From PSRJ01 sp963825305 (lineage in GTDB: Bacteria > Acidobacteriota > Terriglobia > Bryobacterales > Bryobacteraceae): DNA of 64,000 bases. The DNA lies in assembly GCA_963825305.1 (NCBI GenBank), contig CAWGTA010000007.1, positions 1 to 64,000 on the forward strand, given 5' to 3'. Made by a program: the position numbers and the translations under genes. Of this stretch, positions 41,375 through 50,129 are shown piece after piece. Position 1 is the stretch's first letter. Each line of letters opens with the position of its first letter. Below the pieces are notes generated by a model. The model ran no database searches. It saw only the letters and a list, made by a program, of their open reading frames with translations, and was not told the DNA's origin.

Positions 41375-42466
41375 CGGCGCGCCTGCTGCTATTGGGATTG
41401 CTGATTCTGGCGGCAGGGCGCGCGCAAACCGGCGACCAGGTACTGTTGGTTGCGAATCGCAAAGATGCGGCTTCGCGCGAGGTGGCGGACTACTATCGCC
41501 CGCGCCGCTCGGTTCCCGTGGGTAATATCTGCTGGCTCGACGCCACCACACAGGAAGAGATCTCGTGGGACGTCTATCAACAGCAGATTGAGAAGCCGAT
41601 CGCGGCGTGCCTGGAGCGCGGAGATCTCAAGGAGAAAATCCTTTACATCGTCCTGACGTTGGGAGTGCCGCTCAAGGTGACCGGTGGCGGCCGTGGTCTC
41701 GGCGTCGAGTATGCTTCGGTCGATTCGGAACTGGCGCTCTTGTACAGCAAGCTGCACGGCGCCACCTTCAAGCGCGCCGGGGCGCTTGTCCAATCCCTTC
41801 TTCGGCAAGCGCGACGAGCCTTTCCGGCATCCTCGATTCCCCATCTATCTGGTGGCGCGCCTGGCGGCCTACGACGTGGGGGAAGTGAAGGCCATGATCG
41901 AACGCTCCCTGGCCGCGCGCAACCGGGGCAAGTTCGTGATCGACCTGAGCACCTCCCGCACCGACCAGGGAAACGACTGGCTGCAGACCACAGCGATTCT
42001 TCTGCCGGCCTCGCGCGTGGTGATCGACCAGACCTCGCAGGTGTTGTACGATCAGCGCGATGTGATCGGCTATGCGGCGTGGGGATCGAACGACGCCAGC
42101 CGCCGGAAGCGCAACCTGGGATTCCAGTGGCTGCCGGGCGCCGTGGCCGCGGAATTCGTATCCACCAATGCCCGCACGCTCCAGCGCCCGCCCGCCGACT
42201 GGAGTTTTGGCGCATGGCTGGAGAAGAATCGCATGTTCGACGGCTCTCCACAAAGCCTGGCCGCGGACTACATTGACCAGGGTGCTACGGCCGCTTCCGG
42301 CAACACCTATGAGCCGTTCCTGGTGGGTTGCGCCCGGCCCGATTACCTGCTGCCCGCGTACTTTCATGGACGCAATCTGGCCGAGAGCTACTACCTCTCG
42401 ATTCAATGGCTGAGCTGGCAGGGAGTGCTGCTGGGCGATCCGCTGTGTTCCTTGGGCCCGCCGTAA
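41371..42466 (+). CDS. TIGR03790 family secreted protein, frameshifted as read
   Basis: Reconstructed to 364 residues. The GTG start gives a signal peptide (ARLLLLGLLILAAGRAQ). The family start follows: VLLVANRKDAASREVADYY, then VPVGNICWLDATTQEEISW and ILYIVLTLGVPLKVTG. The second half is intact in another frame: FPIYLVARLAAYDVGEVKAM, ending YYLSIQWLSWQGVLLGDPLC. The break is in the G run at 41778-41782: GGGG to GGG gives KRAGRLSNPFFGKRDEPF. The family is known from acidobacteria and relatives without assigned function; the C-terminal end (GDP) is typical. Followed by a family-A repeat. Confidence 0.75.
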
Positions 42467-42479
42467 CGAAAGGCTCCCC

Positions 42480-42536
42480 CACCGGCGACAAGGATCGCCG
42501 GCGCTACGTAACGCCGGCGGTCCTTTGCCGCCGGTG
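42480..42536. repeat. Family A palindromic repeat, canonical copy
   Basis: The cleanest copy: 57 bases, CACCGGCGACAAGGATCG at one end, GCTACGTAACGCCGGCGG in the centre and TTTGCCGCCGGTG at the other. It sits exactly between the convergent TIGR03790 and MaoC genes, where it could also end transcription from both sides. Confidence 0.85.
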
Positions 42537-42542
42537 CTTGTA

Positions 42543-43394
42543 TCAAATCATCGCCGTCGCGGACATTGCCACCCCACCGGCTGCGTTTCTGGTCCAGAGT
42601 TGTACGGACTTTCCGTCCGCCTCGGGCTTGCCGCACACCGCGAACGGTGCGGTATCGAACAGGGGGCTCACCGCGCGGAACACGAAGCGTCTCACGTTCG
42701 CGTGCGCGAGCGATCGCCGCAACAGATCCACCAGCAGCGTAGCCTGCAGCGGACCGTGCACCACCAGGCCCGGGTAACCTTCCACCTCCGTAACGTAGCG
42801 GCGGTCGTAGTGAATCCGGTGCCCGTTGAACGTCAGCGCCGAGTAGCGAAACAGCAGCACGTCGTCAGGTTGGATGATGCGTTCCCAGGCGTGGTCCGTG
42901 GGAGCCGCCGGCGCGGGTGGCGGAGCTGGATCGCCCGGCTGCGGACTATCGCGGTAGACGATATCGTGCTCGTCAGTCAGCGCAATGAGCCCCGCCGCGT
43001 TTCGGATTTCATGGCGCACCAGCACGAACACCAGCGAACCCGTGCGGCCCTGCTTGTGTTCCACGTTGACGATACGCGACTCGCGCGTGGTGGTCTCGCC
43101 CACACGCAGCGGATGCAGGAATTCGATCCGCGTACCGGCCCACATGCGGCGCGGCAGCGGCACCGGCGGCAGGAAGCCTCCGCGCTTCGGATGGCCATCG
43201 GGGCCGAGTTCCGATTGACGGGCGAACGGCAGGAAATACAGCCAATGCCAGAGGGGTGGCAGCGGGTCGCCGGGCTTCGGCGGCGGGTCGTCACGATCGA
43301 GAGTAGCGGATAACGCCGCTACCGGTGCGGCCGTCACCTGGTCCGAACGGGTTTCGGTCCGTCCAATCCATTCCTGCAAAGATGCGATGTCCAA
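42543..43394 (-). CDS. MaoC/FAS1-like dehydratase (mesaconyl-C4-CoA hydratase-like)
   Basis: A 283-residue double hot-dog protein. The first half (PLPPLWHWLYFLPFARQSEL, RRMWAGTRIEFLHPLRVGET) matches the FAS1-like dehydratase module. The second half (LFRYSALTFNGHRIHYDRRY then PGLVVHGPLQATLL) carries the hydratase-type NGHRIHYD active-site motif. The arrangement resembles 3-methylfumaryl/mesaconyl-C4-CoA hydratases and HTD2-like proteins. The start is TTG 43394, only 17 bases from the divergent MFS start. It hydrates or dehydrates an acyl-CoA; substrate not readable. Confidence 0.82.
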   Translation of the reverse strand: MDIASLQEWIGRTETRSDQVTAAPVAALSATLDRDDPPPKPGDPLPPLWHWLYFLPFARQSELGPDGHPKRGGFLPPVPLPRRMWAGTRIEFLHPLRVGETTTRESRIVNVEHKQGRTGSLVFVLVRHEIRNAAGLIALTDEHDIVYRDSPQPGDPAPPPAPAAPTDHAWERIIQPDDVLLFRYSALTFNGHRIHYDRRYVTEVEGYPGLVVHGPLQATLLVDLLRRSLAHANVRRFVFRAVSPLFDTAPFAVCGKPEADGKSVQLWTRNAAGGVAMSATAMI

Positions 43395-43411
43395 GGCTTA
43401 AACTCACAACC

Positions 43412-44810
43412 ATGATAGACTGGCCGCACGACTCGCCGAACATGACGGGCACTGCCAATAGCGGCTGGCGCATGTGGGTGGCCCCCGGGGCTATCAGTCT
43501 GTGCTCGTGGCTCTCCTACGTGGATCGCCAAACGCTGGCGGTGCTCTCGCCCGTGATTCTGCAAGATACCCATCTGAACGTGCAAGCGTATGCGAATGCG
43601 GTCTCCGCGTTTTCGTTCGCCTACATGATCTTCAATTTCGTGTGGGGCTCGATCCTTGACCGCATCGGGTTACGGATCGGGATGTTGATGGCTGTGGCCG
43701 TGTGGACTGCCGCCAGCGCCTCACACGCCTGGGTAACCGGATTCATCGGCTTCGCGCTGGCGCGCACCGTGCTCGGGATCGGCGAGGGCGCCACCTATCC
43801 GGGAGCCTTGCGCACGGCCATGGACTCGCTGCCTGCCGGACCGCCAGTCCCGCGGAATGGCAGTTGCCTATAGCGGTTCGACTTTGGGAGCGATTGTCAC
43901 GCCCCTCGTGGTCACACCGATTTTCCTGGCCTTCGGCTGGCGCGCGGCATTCCTGGTGACCGGCGCGTTCGGCGCTTTGTGGCTGGTCTTGTGGGCGGTG
44001 GTGGCGCGGCCGCCATGGTTGATGGCATCGAAGCGCACCGCGAAACTAACGTGGCCCAGTTTGAAGGAGCGCCGTTTCTGGATGCTGGTGTCGGGCATGG
44101 GACTGGGCGGAGCGCCACTGGGCGTCATCCTGACCCTGAGCCCGGTGTATCTCAGCCGCGCGTTGGGCATGACGCAGGTGCAGCTCGGCCAGGTTCTCTG
44201 GATTCCCACGATGGGGTGGGGCATCAGCTATTTTTTCTTCGGATGGATCGGCGACCGCTATGTGGGCAACGATCCGCGCCCGGCCCGCCTCTACCTGATA
44301 CTTGCGGCGTTGATTCTGCCGCTGTCGCTGGTAACGTTGACAACCTCGCGCGTGGCGGTGCTGGCGCTCTTCTTCTGGGGCATGTTCATCGCGGTCGGAT
44401 TCATCACGCTGTCGCTCCACGTGGCCGCGCGGGCCTATCCACGCGACCGCAGCGGAATGGTCGCGGGCATCGGATCCGGTTCGTGGGGGGCGGTGCAGGC
44501 ATTGGTGCTGCTGGTCTACGGCCGCTGGTTCGATCAGAAATTGTATGGAGCGACCTTCGTCACACTGAGCCTGATCTCTATACTGGGGGCCGGGATTTGG
44601 TTGTGGATGACGATGAACGTGCGCAAGCCGCAGATGGCGGAAGTCGCCGGGAAGGGCCCTTACTGGCGGGTCACGTTCCAGGTTCCTGTGATGGTCGGGG
44701 AAGTGCAGGAAAAGGTTCCGTTGCCTGTGGCTGCTGCGCCCGCCAGGACAATAGTGCCGGTAAAGTTACAAGACGTACCCCCGCTGATGATGACTCCAAA
44801 TGTGATTTGA
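43412..44810 (+). CDS. Major facilitator superfamily transporter, frameshifted as read, read-through 3' end
   Basis: A 465-residue MFS carrier after repair. The first half (VAPGAISLCSWLSYVDRQTL, FNFVWGSILDRIGLRIGMLM) and second half (AVAYSGSTLGAIVTPLVVTP) belong to the anion:cation symporter (sialate/hexuronate) branch, judging by YVDRQTL and DRIGLRIG. The break is at ~43840: dropping one A gives LPAGRQSRGMAVAYSGSTLG. Past ~44640 (KPQMAEV) the frame runs ~150 bases antisense into the next gene instead of stopping, so the last ~55 residues are not native MFS sequence. Shares a tiny promoter gap with the MaoC-like gene. Confidence 0.8.
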
Positions 44811-45714
44811 CCATTGGTCGTTATCGTTCCAGTCCCGTTCGCGGGAATGTTCACCGTAACCGTCCCGTTGTTTATCATGGCTGCAACCGCGCCGGAGCCC
44901 GCACTGCCACTATAGCTGCCCGTATAAGTCCCATCAAAGTTGGGCAGGGGAGTCCCCGCCGGTGCCGCTGGCTATGATGGGTGCCCCAGATACCGCATAC
45001 ACCGGCGCCGTGGTAAAAGCACCGGAATTGAACTTCAGCGCGAGGATTGAAAAAGTGCCACTGGGGCCGTAGAACTCAGCCAGCCCGCTCTGTCCTGCAG
45101 TTGCCGGGAATTGGGTCGAGGAATCAAAAGAATGTGACCTTGGGCCGGAAGCGTGATCGACGAGGGCTGTGAAGTTGCGCCGCTCGTCCGAACCCCACGT
45201 TAATGTTCTACGCTGGACAAAGTTGTATTCGGCGATCGCCATGGTGGTGACCGCTCCGTGTGGTGTTATTGAAAGGCACCAGGAATCGAGTTGCGGCAGC
45301 GCGGCGGGAGCGGTTCCATCCTGATCCGTACGCCCGGGTATACGTTGAGTGAAAATGGCATAGGCAACAACCGCTCCAGCGCCATCGGCCTCCAATAATT
45401 GCCCCCAGCCGAGGGTCGTGTTGGCAGCGGTGCCGGGAGTGTGCAGAAACACCGTGCTCCCTCCGGCGAGAACCAGGTTTGCGCTTGCGCGGAAGTCATT
45501 TCTACAAAGTTGAGGCTCCAGGGCGACGTGGAGCCGCCGCCGGTTTCCTGGTAAAAACTCAGGCTGGCGACGCTTGGCCCGAACTTGTGTTAGTGACGGC
45601 AATGGTAGTCAACCACGCCCCGCCATCCACGATTTGAGGAATCGTTAACGTCTGCGCCTGAGCGAGGGAGAGCGCGAAGAGAGCCAGCACCAAAATTCTC
45701 GACTGAGTTAGCAT
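44660..45714 (-). pseudogene. Secreted surface-type protein with several frameshifts
   Basis: Starts at ATG 45714 with a signal peptide (SRILVLALFALSLAQAQ), then IPQIVDGGAWLTTIAVTNTS. It continues in other frames as LSFYQETGGGSTSPWSLNF, LVLAGGSTVFLHTPGTAANT, FYGPSGTFSILALKFNSGAF and finally GTITTNGQITFGVIISGGTS. By hand the breaks are one missing base near 45565, one missing base near 45478 and one extra base near 44955, giving 351 residues. The opening resembles acidobacterial secreted proteins with a beta-sandwich fold. Its 3' end faces and overlaps the MFS gene. No function assigned. Confidence 0.55.
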
Positions 45715-45822
45715 TTTTGGACACCTGTAGTTGATAACCTGATATGTAACCTGGGAAGTTACGCCGGTCTTATTCTACTTCAAGCAGCTATCGCGTGGGC
45801 AGGCAAATTACCTGCCCTGCCC

Positions 45823-46200
45823 TTAGATCCCAAGTTCCTTGAAAACTTCCTGCGCGGCGCGGAAGCTGTCAACGCCCGCCGGCACGCCGCAGTAAATCGC
45901 CACCTGCAGGAACACTTCCTTAATGTCGTCTTTGGTGAGCCCGTTGTTGAGCGCGCCTTTTACGTGGGCTTTGATTTCGTGCGGGCGGTTGAGCGCGGAG
46001 ATCATCGCCAGGTTGATCATGCTGCGCGTCCTGCGGTCCAGGCCGGGCCGGCCCCAAATTTCGCCCCAGCAATACTGGGTGGTCAATTCCTGCATCGGGC
46101 GGTTGAAATCATCGGCCGTCGACATGGCCTTATCCACATAGTCGGCGCCAAGCACCGCGCGGCGGATGGCCAGGCCCTTTTCGAATGTTTCGCGATCCAC
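45823..46200 (-). CDS. Carboxymuconolactone decarboxylase family protein (PcaC-like)
   Basis: A 125-residue AhpD-fold protein. GTG 46200 has GGAG six bases upstream (AAAGGAGAACTTA), so the non-ATG start is well supported. The family core is FNRPMQELTTQYCWGEIWGR, then TRSMINLAMISALNRPHEIK and IKEVFLQVAIYCGVPAGVDS, a very close match to 4-carboxymuconolactone decarboxylase. There is no CxxC pair, so a peroxidase role is unlikely. PcaC acts in the beta-ketoadipate branch of aromatic breakdown; no other pca gene is nearby. Confidence 0.88.
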   Translation of the reverse strand: MDRETFEKGLAIRRAVLGADYVDKAMSTADDFNRPMQELTTQYCWGEIWGRPGLDRRTRSMINLAMISALNRPHEIKAHVKGALNNGLTKDDIKEVFLQVAIYCGVPAGVDSFRAAQEVFKELGI

Positions 46201-46258
46201 TAAGTTCTCCTTTGCCCTAATAGTGTAAACCGCGCGGCCGTCGGGTTAAGATGCGGTC

Positions 46259-48745
46259 ATGATCAATCGCCGCAGCTTTCTGGCGAGTCTTTCCACTCCG
46301 GCCCTTCTGGGGCGCCGCGCCATTGCCGCCGGCGCGGTTCCGAGCCCGCGCGAACGGCGGCCATTCAACGATGGCTGGCGGTTTTTCAAAGGCGAGGCCG
46401 CAGGCGCCGAACGGCCCGAGTTCCGCGACGCGCAGTGGACCGAACTCCGGTTGCCGCACGACTGGGCCATCGAAGGGCCCTTCGATTCCCGCATCAACCC
46501 GCACACCGGCGCGCTGCCGTTCTTCGGCACCGGGTGGTACCGCAAGGCGTTCACCATACCCGAGAGCGGGCGCGAGCACTTCTACACCATCGAGTTCGAT
46601 GGCGCCATGTCCAACTCGCGCGTGTGGTTGAACGGGCAGGATCTTGGCGGCCGCCCTTACGGATACATCGGCTTCACTTTCGACTTGACTCCGCATCTTC
46701 AGTTTGGCGGCCGGCCCAACGTGCTGGCGGTGCGGCTGATGCCCGAGGAGCGCTCGTCCCGCTGGTATCCGGGCGCCGGCATTTATCGAAACGTGTGGCT
46801 GGATGTTACGGGCCCGTTACACGTCGGACATTGGGGTACCTATGTCACCACACCGGAAGTGGGCGACGATCGAGCCAGGATCGTAGTCAAGACAGAACTG
46901 CGGAACCGCTTGGGCCGCGAAGCAGAAGTCACTCTGCAAAACACAGTGCTGGATGCAGCCGGCAAGCAAGTCAGCCGCATCAGCACCAAGAGTAAACTTC
47001 CAGCTAATGACTCGCACGTCGTCACCGCCGACCTGAGCGTGGAGAACCCGCAGCGTTGGGACGTCGATCGTCCCTATCTCTACACGCTGGCCAGCGAAGT
47101 GTTGGACGGTAATCGCGTGGTTGACCGCTATCTCACTCCATTCGGTATCCGTACCATCGCGTTCGATAAAGACCGCGGATTTCTGCTGAACGGGCAACAT
47201 CTGAAGTTACAGGGCGTCTGCAATCATCATGACCTGGGAGCGCTCGGCACGGCAGTCAACCGGCGCGCTACCGAGCGGCAGTTACAGATTTTGAAAGAGG
47301 CCGGAGTCAACGCCGTCCGCACCAGTCACAATCCGCCTTCACCGGAGCTTCTTGACTGCTGCGACCAGTTAGGTCTGCTGGTGATGGATGAGTCCTTCGA
47401 CATGTGGCGGATTCCCAAGGTGGTCAACGGGTACAGTAAGTACTTCGCGGAATGGTCGGAGCGGGACGTGCGCGACATGGTGCGGCGCGATCGCAATCAT
47501 CCCAGCATAATCCTGTGGAGCGTCGGCAATGAAGTTACCGAGCAGGGGCGGACGGATGGTTGGCAGGAAGCCAAGCGCCTGGTTGAATTCTTCCACCAGG
47601 AGGACCCTACGCGGCCCACGACGTCTGCCTTCAATGACCCGGTCGGCGCGATCAAGAACCAATTGGCGGCCCAGGTGGATGTTCCCGGAATCAACTACCA
47701 CCCGTGGATGTACGAACAGATTCAGAAGGAGCACCCCGGCTGGATCATCTATGGATCGGAAACTGCGTCGTGTGTCAGTTCCCGAGGCGTGTACCATCTG
47801 CCGCTGGAGAGTTACGAGAAGCATCCCTCCTTGCAGCTATCCAGCTATGACATTATTACAGCGAGTTGGGCCTACCCGCCCGATGTCGAATTCCATTACC
47901 AGGACCGCCTCCCTAACGTGTTGGGTGAATTCGTGTGGACCGGTTTCGATTACATCGGCGAGCCCACTCCTTACTTCGGCTATTATCCGAACTCTGACAA
48001 TAGCCATGACTGGCCGGCGCGCAGTTCCTACTTCGGCATGGTGGACCTGGCAGGTTTCCCCAAGGACCGCTACTACCTGTACCAGAGCGTCTGGTCGAAG
48101 AAACCGATGGTGCATGTATTGCCTCATTGGAACTGGGAAGGCCGCGAAGGCCAGAATATTCCCGTCATGTGCTATTCCAACGGCGAGGAGGTGGAATTGT
48201 TTCTCAATGGAAAATCGCTGGGCCGCAAGAAGCGGTTTTCCGAGCCTGTGGAACTGCCGGTGATTGCCCTCGTGAGCCCCGATCGCAAATTCACCAGCAA
48301 GTACCGCCTGCTATGGCAGGTGCCCTTCCAAGCGGGTATGCTTCTGGCGGTGGCGTATCGGGACGGCAAGCCGATCGCGCGGCATGAGATGCGCACCGCC
48401 GGAGCGCCCGCCCGAGTCAAGCTGACTCCCGACCGCGCCACGATCCAGGCCGATGGCGACGACCTGTCGTTTATCACCGTGCGCATCGAAGATAGGGACG
48501 GCACACTGTGTCCCGGGGCGGACCACCTGGTGCGCTTCCAAGTCACGGGTGCAGGAGTCATCGCGGGAGTCGACAATGGCAACCCCGCGACCGTCGAACC
48601 GTTTCATGCGGCTTATCGAAAGGCATTCAGCGGCATGGCGCTGGTAATCGTTCGTTCTCGCGCCGGGCAGGCCGGACGGATTCATGTGACGGCGACCAGC
48701 GAGGGCTTGACTCGCGGCCAAACGGAAATAGTTACCCGGGCTTAA
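46259..48745 (+). CDS. Glycoside hydrolase family 2 protein (beta-galactosidase-like)
   Basis: Exported glycosidase of 828 residues. A twin-arginine signal (INRRSFLASLSTPALLGRRA) comes first. The sugar-binding domain has PFNDGWRFFKG and RLPHDWAIEGPFD, typical of GH2. The Ig-like domain and the TIM barrel follow: HLKLQGVCNHHDLGALGTAV, NAVRTSHNPPSPELLDCCDQ. The acid/base Glu is in ILWSVGNEVTEQGR and the probable nucleophile in WIIYGSETASCVSS. C-terminal DUF4982-like and Ig modules complete it (EVELFLNGKSLGRKK). Likely acts on plant or microbial polysaccharide side chains. Stands alone, with a palindrome after it. Confidence 0.9.
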   Translation: MINRRSFLASLSTPALLGRRAIAAGAVPSPRERRPFNDGWRFFKGEAAGAERPEFRDAQWTELRLPHDWAIEGPFDSRINPHTGALPFFGTGWYRKAFTIPESGREHFYTIEFDGAMSNSRVWLNGQDLGGRPYGYIGFTFDLTPHLQFGGRPNVLAVRLMPEERSSRWYPGAGIYRNVWLDVTGPLHVGHWGTYVTTPEVGDDRARIVVKTELRNRLGREAEVTLQNTVLDAAGKQVSRISTKSKLPANDSHVVTADLSVENPQRWDVDRPYLYTLASEVLDGNRVVDRYLTPFGIRTIAFDKDRGFLLNGQHLKLQGVCNHHDLGALGTAVNRRATERQLQILKEAGVNAVRTSHNPPSPELLDCCDQLGLLVMDESFDMWRIPKVVNGYSKYFAEWSERDVRDMVRRDRNHPSIILWSVGNEVTEQGRTDGWQEAKRLVEFFHQEDPTRPTTSAFNDPVGAIKNQLAAQVDVPGINYHPWMYEQIQKEHPGWIIYGSETASCVSSRGVYHLPLESYEKHPSLQLSSYDIITASWAYPPDVEFHYQDRLPNVLGEFVWTGFDYIGEPTPYFGYYPNSDNSHDWPARSSYFGMVDLAGFPKDRYYLYQSVWSKKPMVHVLPHWNWEGREGQNIPVMCYSNGEEVELFLNGKSLGRKKRFSEPVELPVIALVSPDRKFTSKYRLLWQVPFQAGMLLAVAYRDGKPIARHEMRTAGAPARVKLTPDRATIQADGDDLSFITVRIEDRDGTLCPGADHLVRFQVTGAGVIAGVDNGNPATVEPFHAAYRKAFSGMALVIVRSRAGQAGRIHVTATSEGLTRGQTEIVTRA

Positions 48746-48779
48746 CAAGCGTTCCATAACCGAAGTCAATGAACTGGTC

Positions 48780-48795
48780 AGTACCAAATGGTACT
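48780..48795. promoter_or_regulatory. Perfect palindrome upstream of the RGP-like gene
   Basis: AGTACCAAATGGTACT has 6-base arms around AAAT, 44 bases before ATG 48840. It has the size and symmetry of a dimeric repressor site. No regulator is assigned. Confidence 0.35.
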
Positions 48796-48839
48796 TTGCC
48801 ACACGGGTCTTCTCCCAACAACAATAGGTGTCAAGCGGC

Positions 48840-50042
48840 ATGAAGACCACCATCGTTACCACCACCATTAACATTCCCGTTGCGCTGCTCAAGTATGCGG
48901 AGAACGCGCGCTACTACGGTCATCAGGACGTAGATCTGATCGTCATTGGCGATCGCAAGAGCCCCCCACAGACGGCGGACTTTTGCAAAACCATCGAGAA
49001 GTATTATCGATGCACGTATCTCGACCCGGTGGCGCAGGAAGAATGGCTCTCGGATTTCCCGAAGCTCTGGAAGCATCTGCGCTTCGACTCCATACAGCGC
49101 CGCAATATCGGCATGCTCGTGGCTTGGCGGAACGGCGCGGACGTCATCATCAGCATCGACGATGACCACTTCGCGACCGCCCAGGATTTCGTCGGCCTGC
49201 ATGGCGTGGTGGGCACGGTCGCGGAACATCTGTCACTCGAATCGACCTCCGGCTGGTTCAACGTCTGTTCGTTCCTCGATGCCGATGACGACGTGCGCTT
49301 CTACCATCGCGGCTACCCGTCAAAGAGCCGCTGGAACGAACATGAGCACTTTATCACCGAGCAGCGCATGACTCGAAGGGTGGCAGTGAATGCGGGCCTG
49401 TGGCTGGACGATCCGGACGTCGACGCCTTGACTCGCATCGAACGCCAGCCCGTAGTGCGCGGGTTTAAGCCTTCCTGGAAGGGTAAGATGGCACTCCAGC
49501 CGGGCACCTGGTCGCCTTTCAATTCCCACAACACTGCGTTTATGCGGCACGTAATTCCGGCCTATTTTCTGAGTCCTTACCTCGGCCGGTACGACGACAT
49601 CTGGGCGAGCTACATCGTGAATCGCATCGCCGAACATCTGGGGGACGTGATTACCTTTGGCGAACCGTTGGCGCGCCACCAGCGCAATCCCCACGACCCG
49701 TGGCGCGATCTCGACGCCGAGCGCAACGGCATGATCCTCACCGACGATTTCTGCCACGCGCTGCGATCCATCCCGCTCACCGGCTCCACGTATCACGAAT
49801 GCTTCGGAGAGATTGCCGCTCACCTGCCGCTGGCCTGGGCGGATCGGGCCAACTGGTCCGATTCCCAACGCATCTGGCGCCTGCAATTAGTCGAAGGCCT
49901 GGATATCTGGCACCAGGTATTTGAACAGCTCGCAGGCGCCGTTAGCCCTGCGAAGGAGACCGTGACACCATCGATCCAACCCGCGCCTAACGGTTTCGAT
50001 AGCTACAACGGTTTCGAGAAGCTCGTGACTACCGTCGCGTAA
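48840..50042 (+). CDS. Reversibly glycosylated polypeptide-like glycosyltransferase (GT75/RGP family)
   Basis: A 400-residue cytosolic protein. The opening KTTIVTTTINIPVALLKYAE and the acidic motif in DVIISIDDDHFATAQDF (IDDDH) match the nucleotide-sugar/metal site of RGP/GT75 and related fringe-like folds. Further landmarks are STSGWFNVCSFL, FYHRGYPSKSRWNEH, NAGLWLDDPDVDALTR and NSHNTAFMRHVIPAYFLSPY. In plants RGPs are UDP-arabinopyranose mutases. ATG 48840 is preferred to GTG 48828. Bacterial members are of uncertain function, so mutase or transferase activity is inference from the family. Confidence 0.75.
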   Translation: MKTTIVTTTINIPVALLKYAENARYYGHQDVDLIVIGDRKSPPQTADFCKTIEKYYRCTYLDPVAQEEWLSDFPKLWKHLRFDSIQRRNIGMLVAWRNGADVIISIDDDHFATAQDFVGLHGVVGTVAEHLSLESTSGWFNVCSFLDADDDVRFYHRGYPSKSRWNEHEHFITEQRMTRRVAVNAGLWLDDPDVDALTRIERQPVVRGFKPSWKGKMALQPGTWSPFNSHNTAFMRHVIPAYFLSPYLGRYDDIWASYIVNRIAEHLGDVITFGEPLARHQRNPHDPWRDLDAERNGMILTDDFCHALRSIPLTGSTYHECFGEIAAHLPLAWADRANWSDSQRIWRLQLVEGLDIWHQVFEQLAGAVSPAKETVTPSIQPAPNGFDSYNGFEKLVTTVA

Positions 50043-50045
50043 GGG

Positions 50046-50123
50046 CACCGGCGACAAGGATCGCCGGCGTTACACGGGCAGCACCCGGGCGACAAAGTAA
50101 CGCCGGCGGTCTCGGCCGCCGGT
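50046..50123. repeat. Family A palindromic repeat, split copy
   Basis: Left arm CACCGGCGACAAGGATCG plus CCGGCGTTAC, right arm GTAACGCCGGCGG plus CTCGGCCGCCGG. About 22 bases are inserted in the loop (ACGGGCAGCACCCGGGCG...). It lies between the convergent RGP-like gene and the oxidoreductase, and ends six bases before the latter's stop. Confidence 0.75.
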
Positions 50124-50129
50124 TCCTTT

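Noticed and set aside
4411..43840. Programmed +1 ribosomal frameshifting as the cause of the many +1 joins
   Set aside because: The sites share no slippery motif and lie in unrelated genes, so sequence error or mutation is far simpler.
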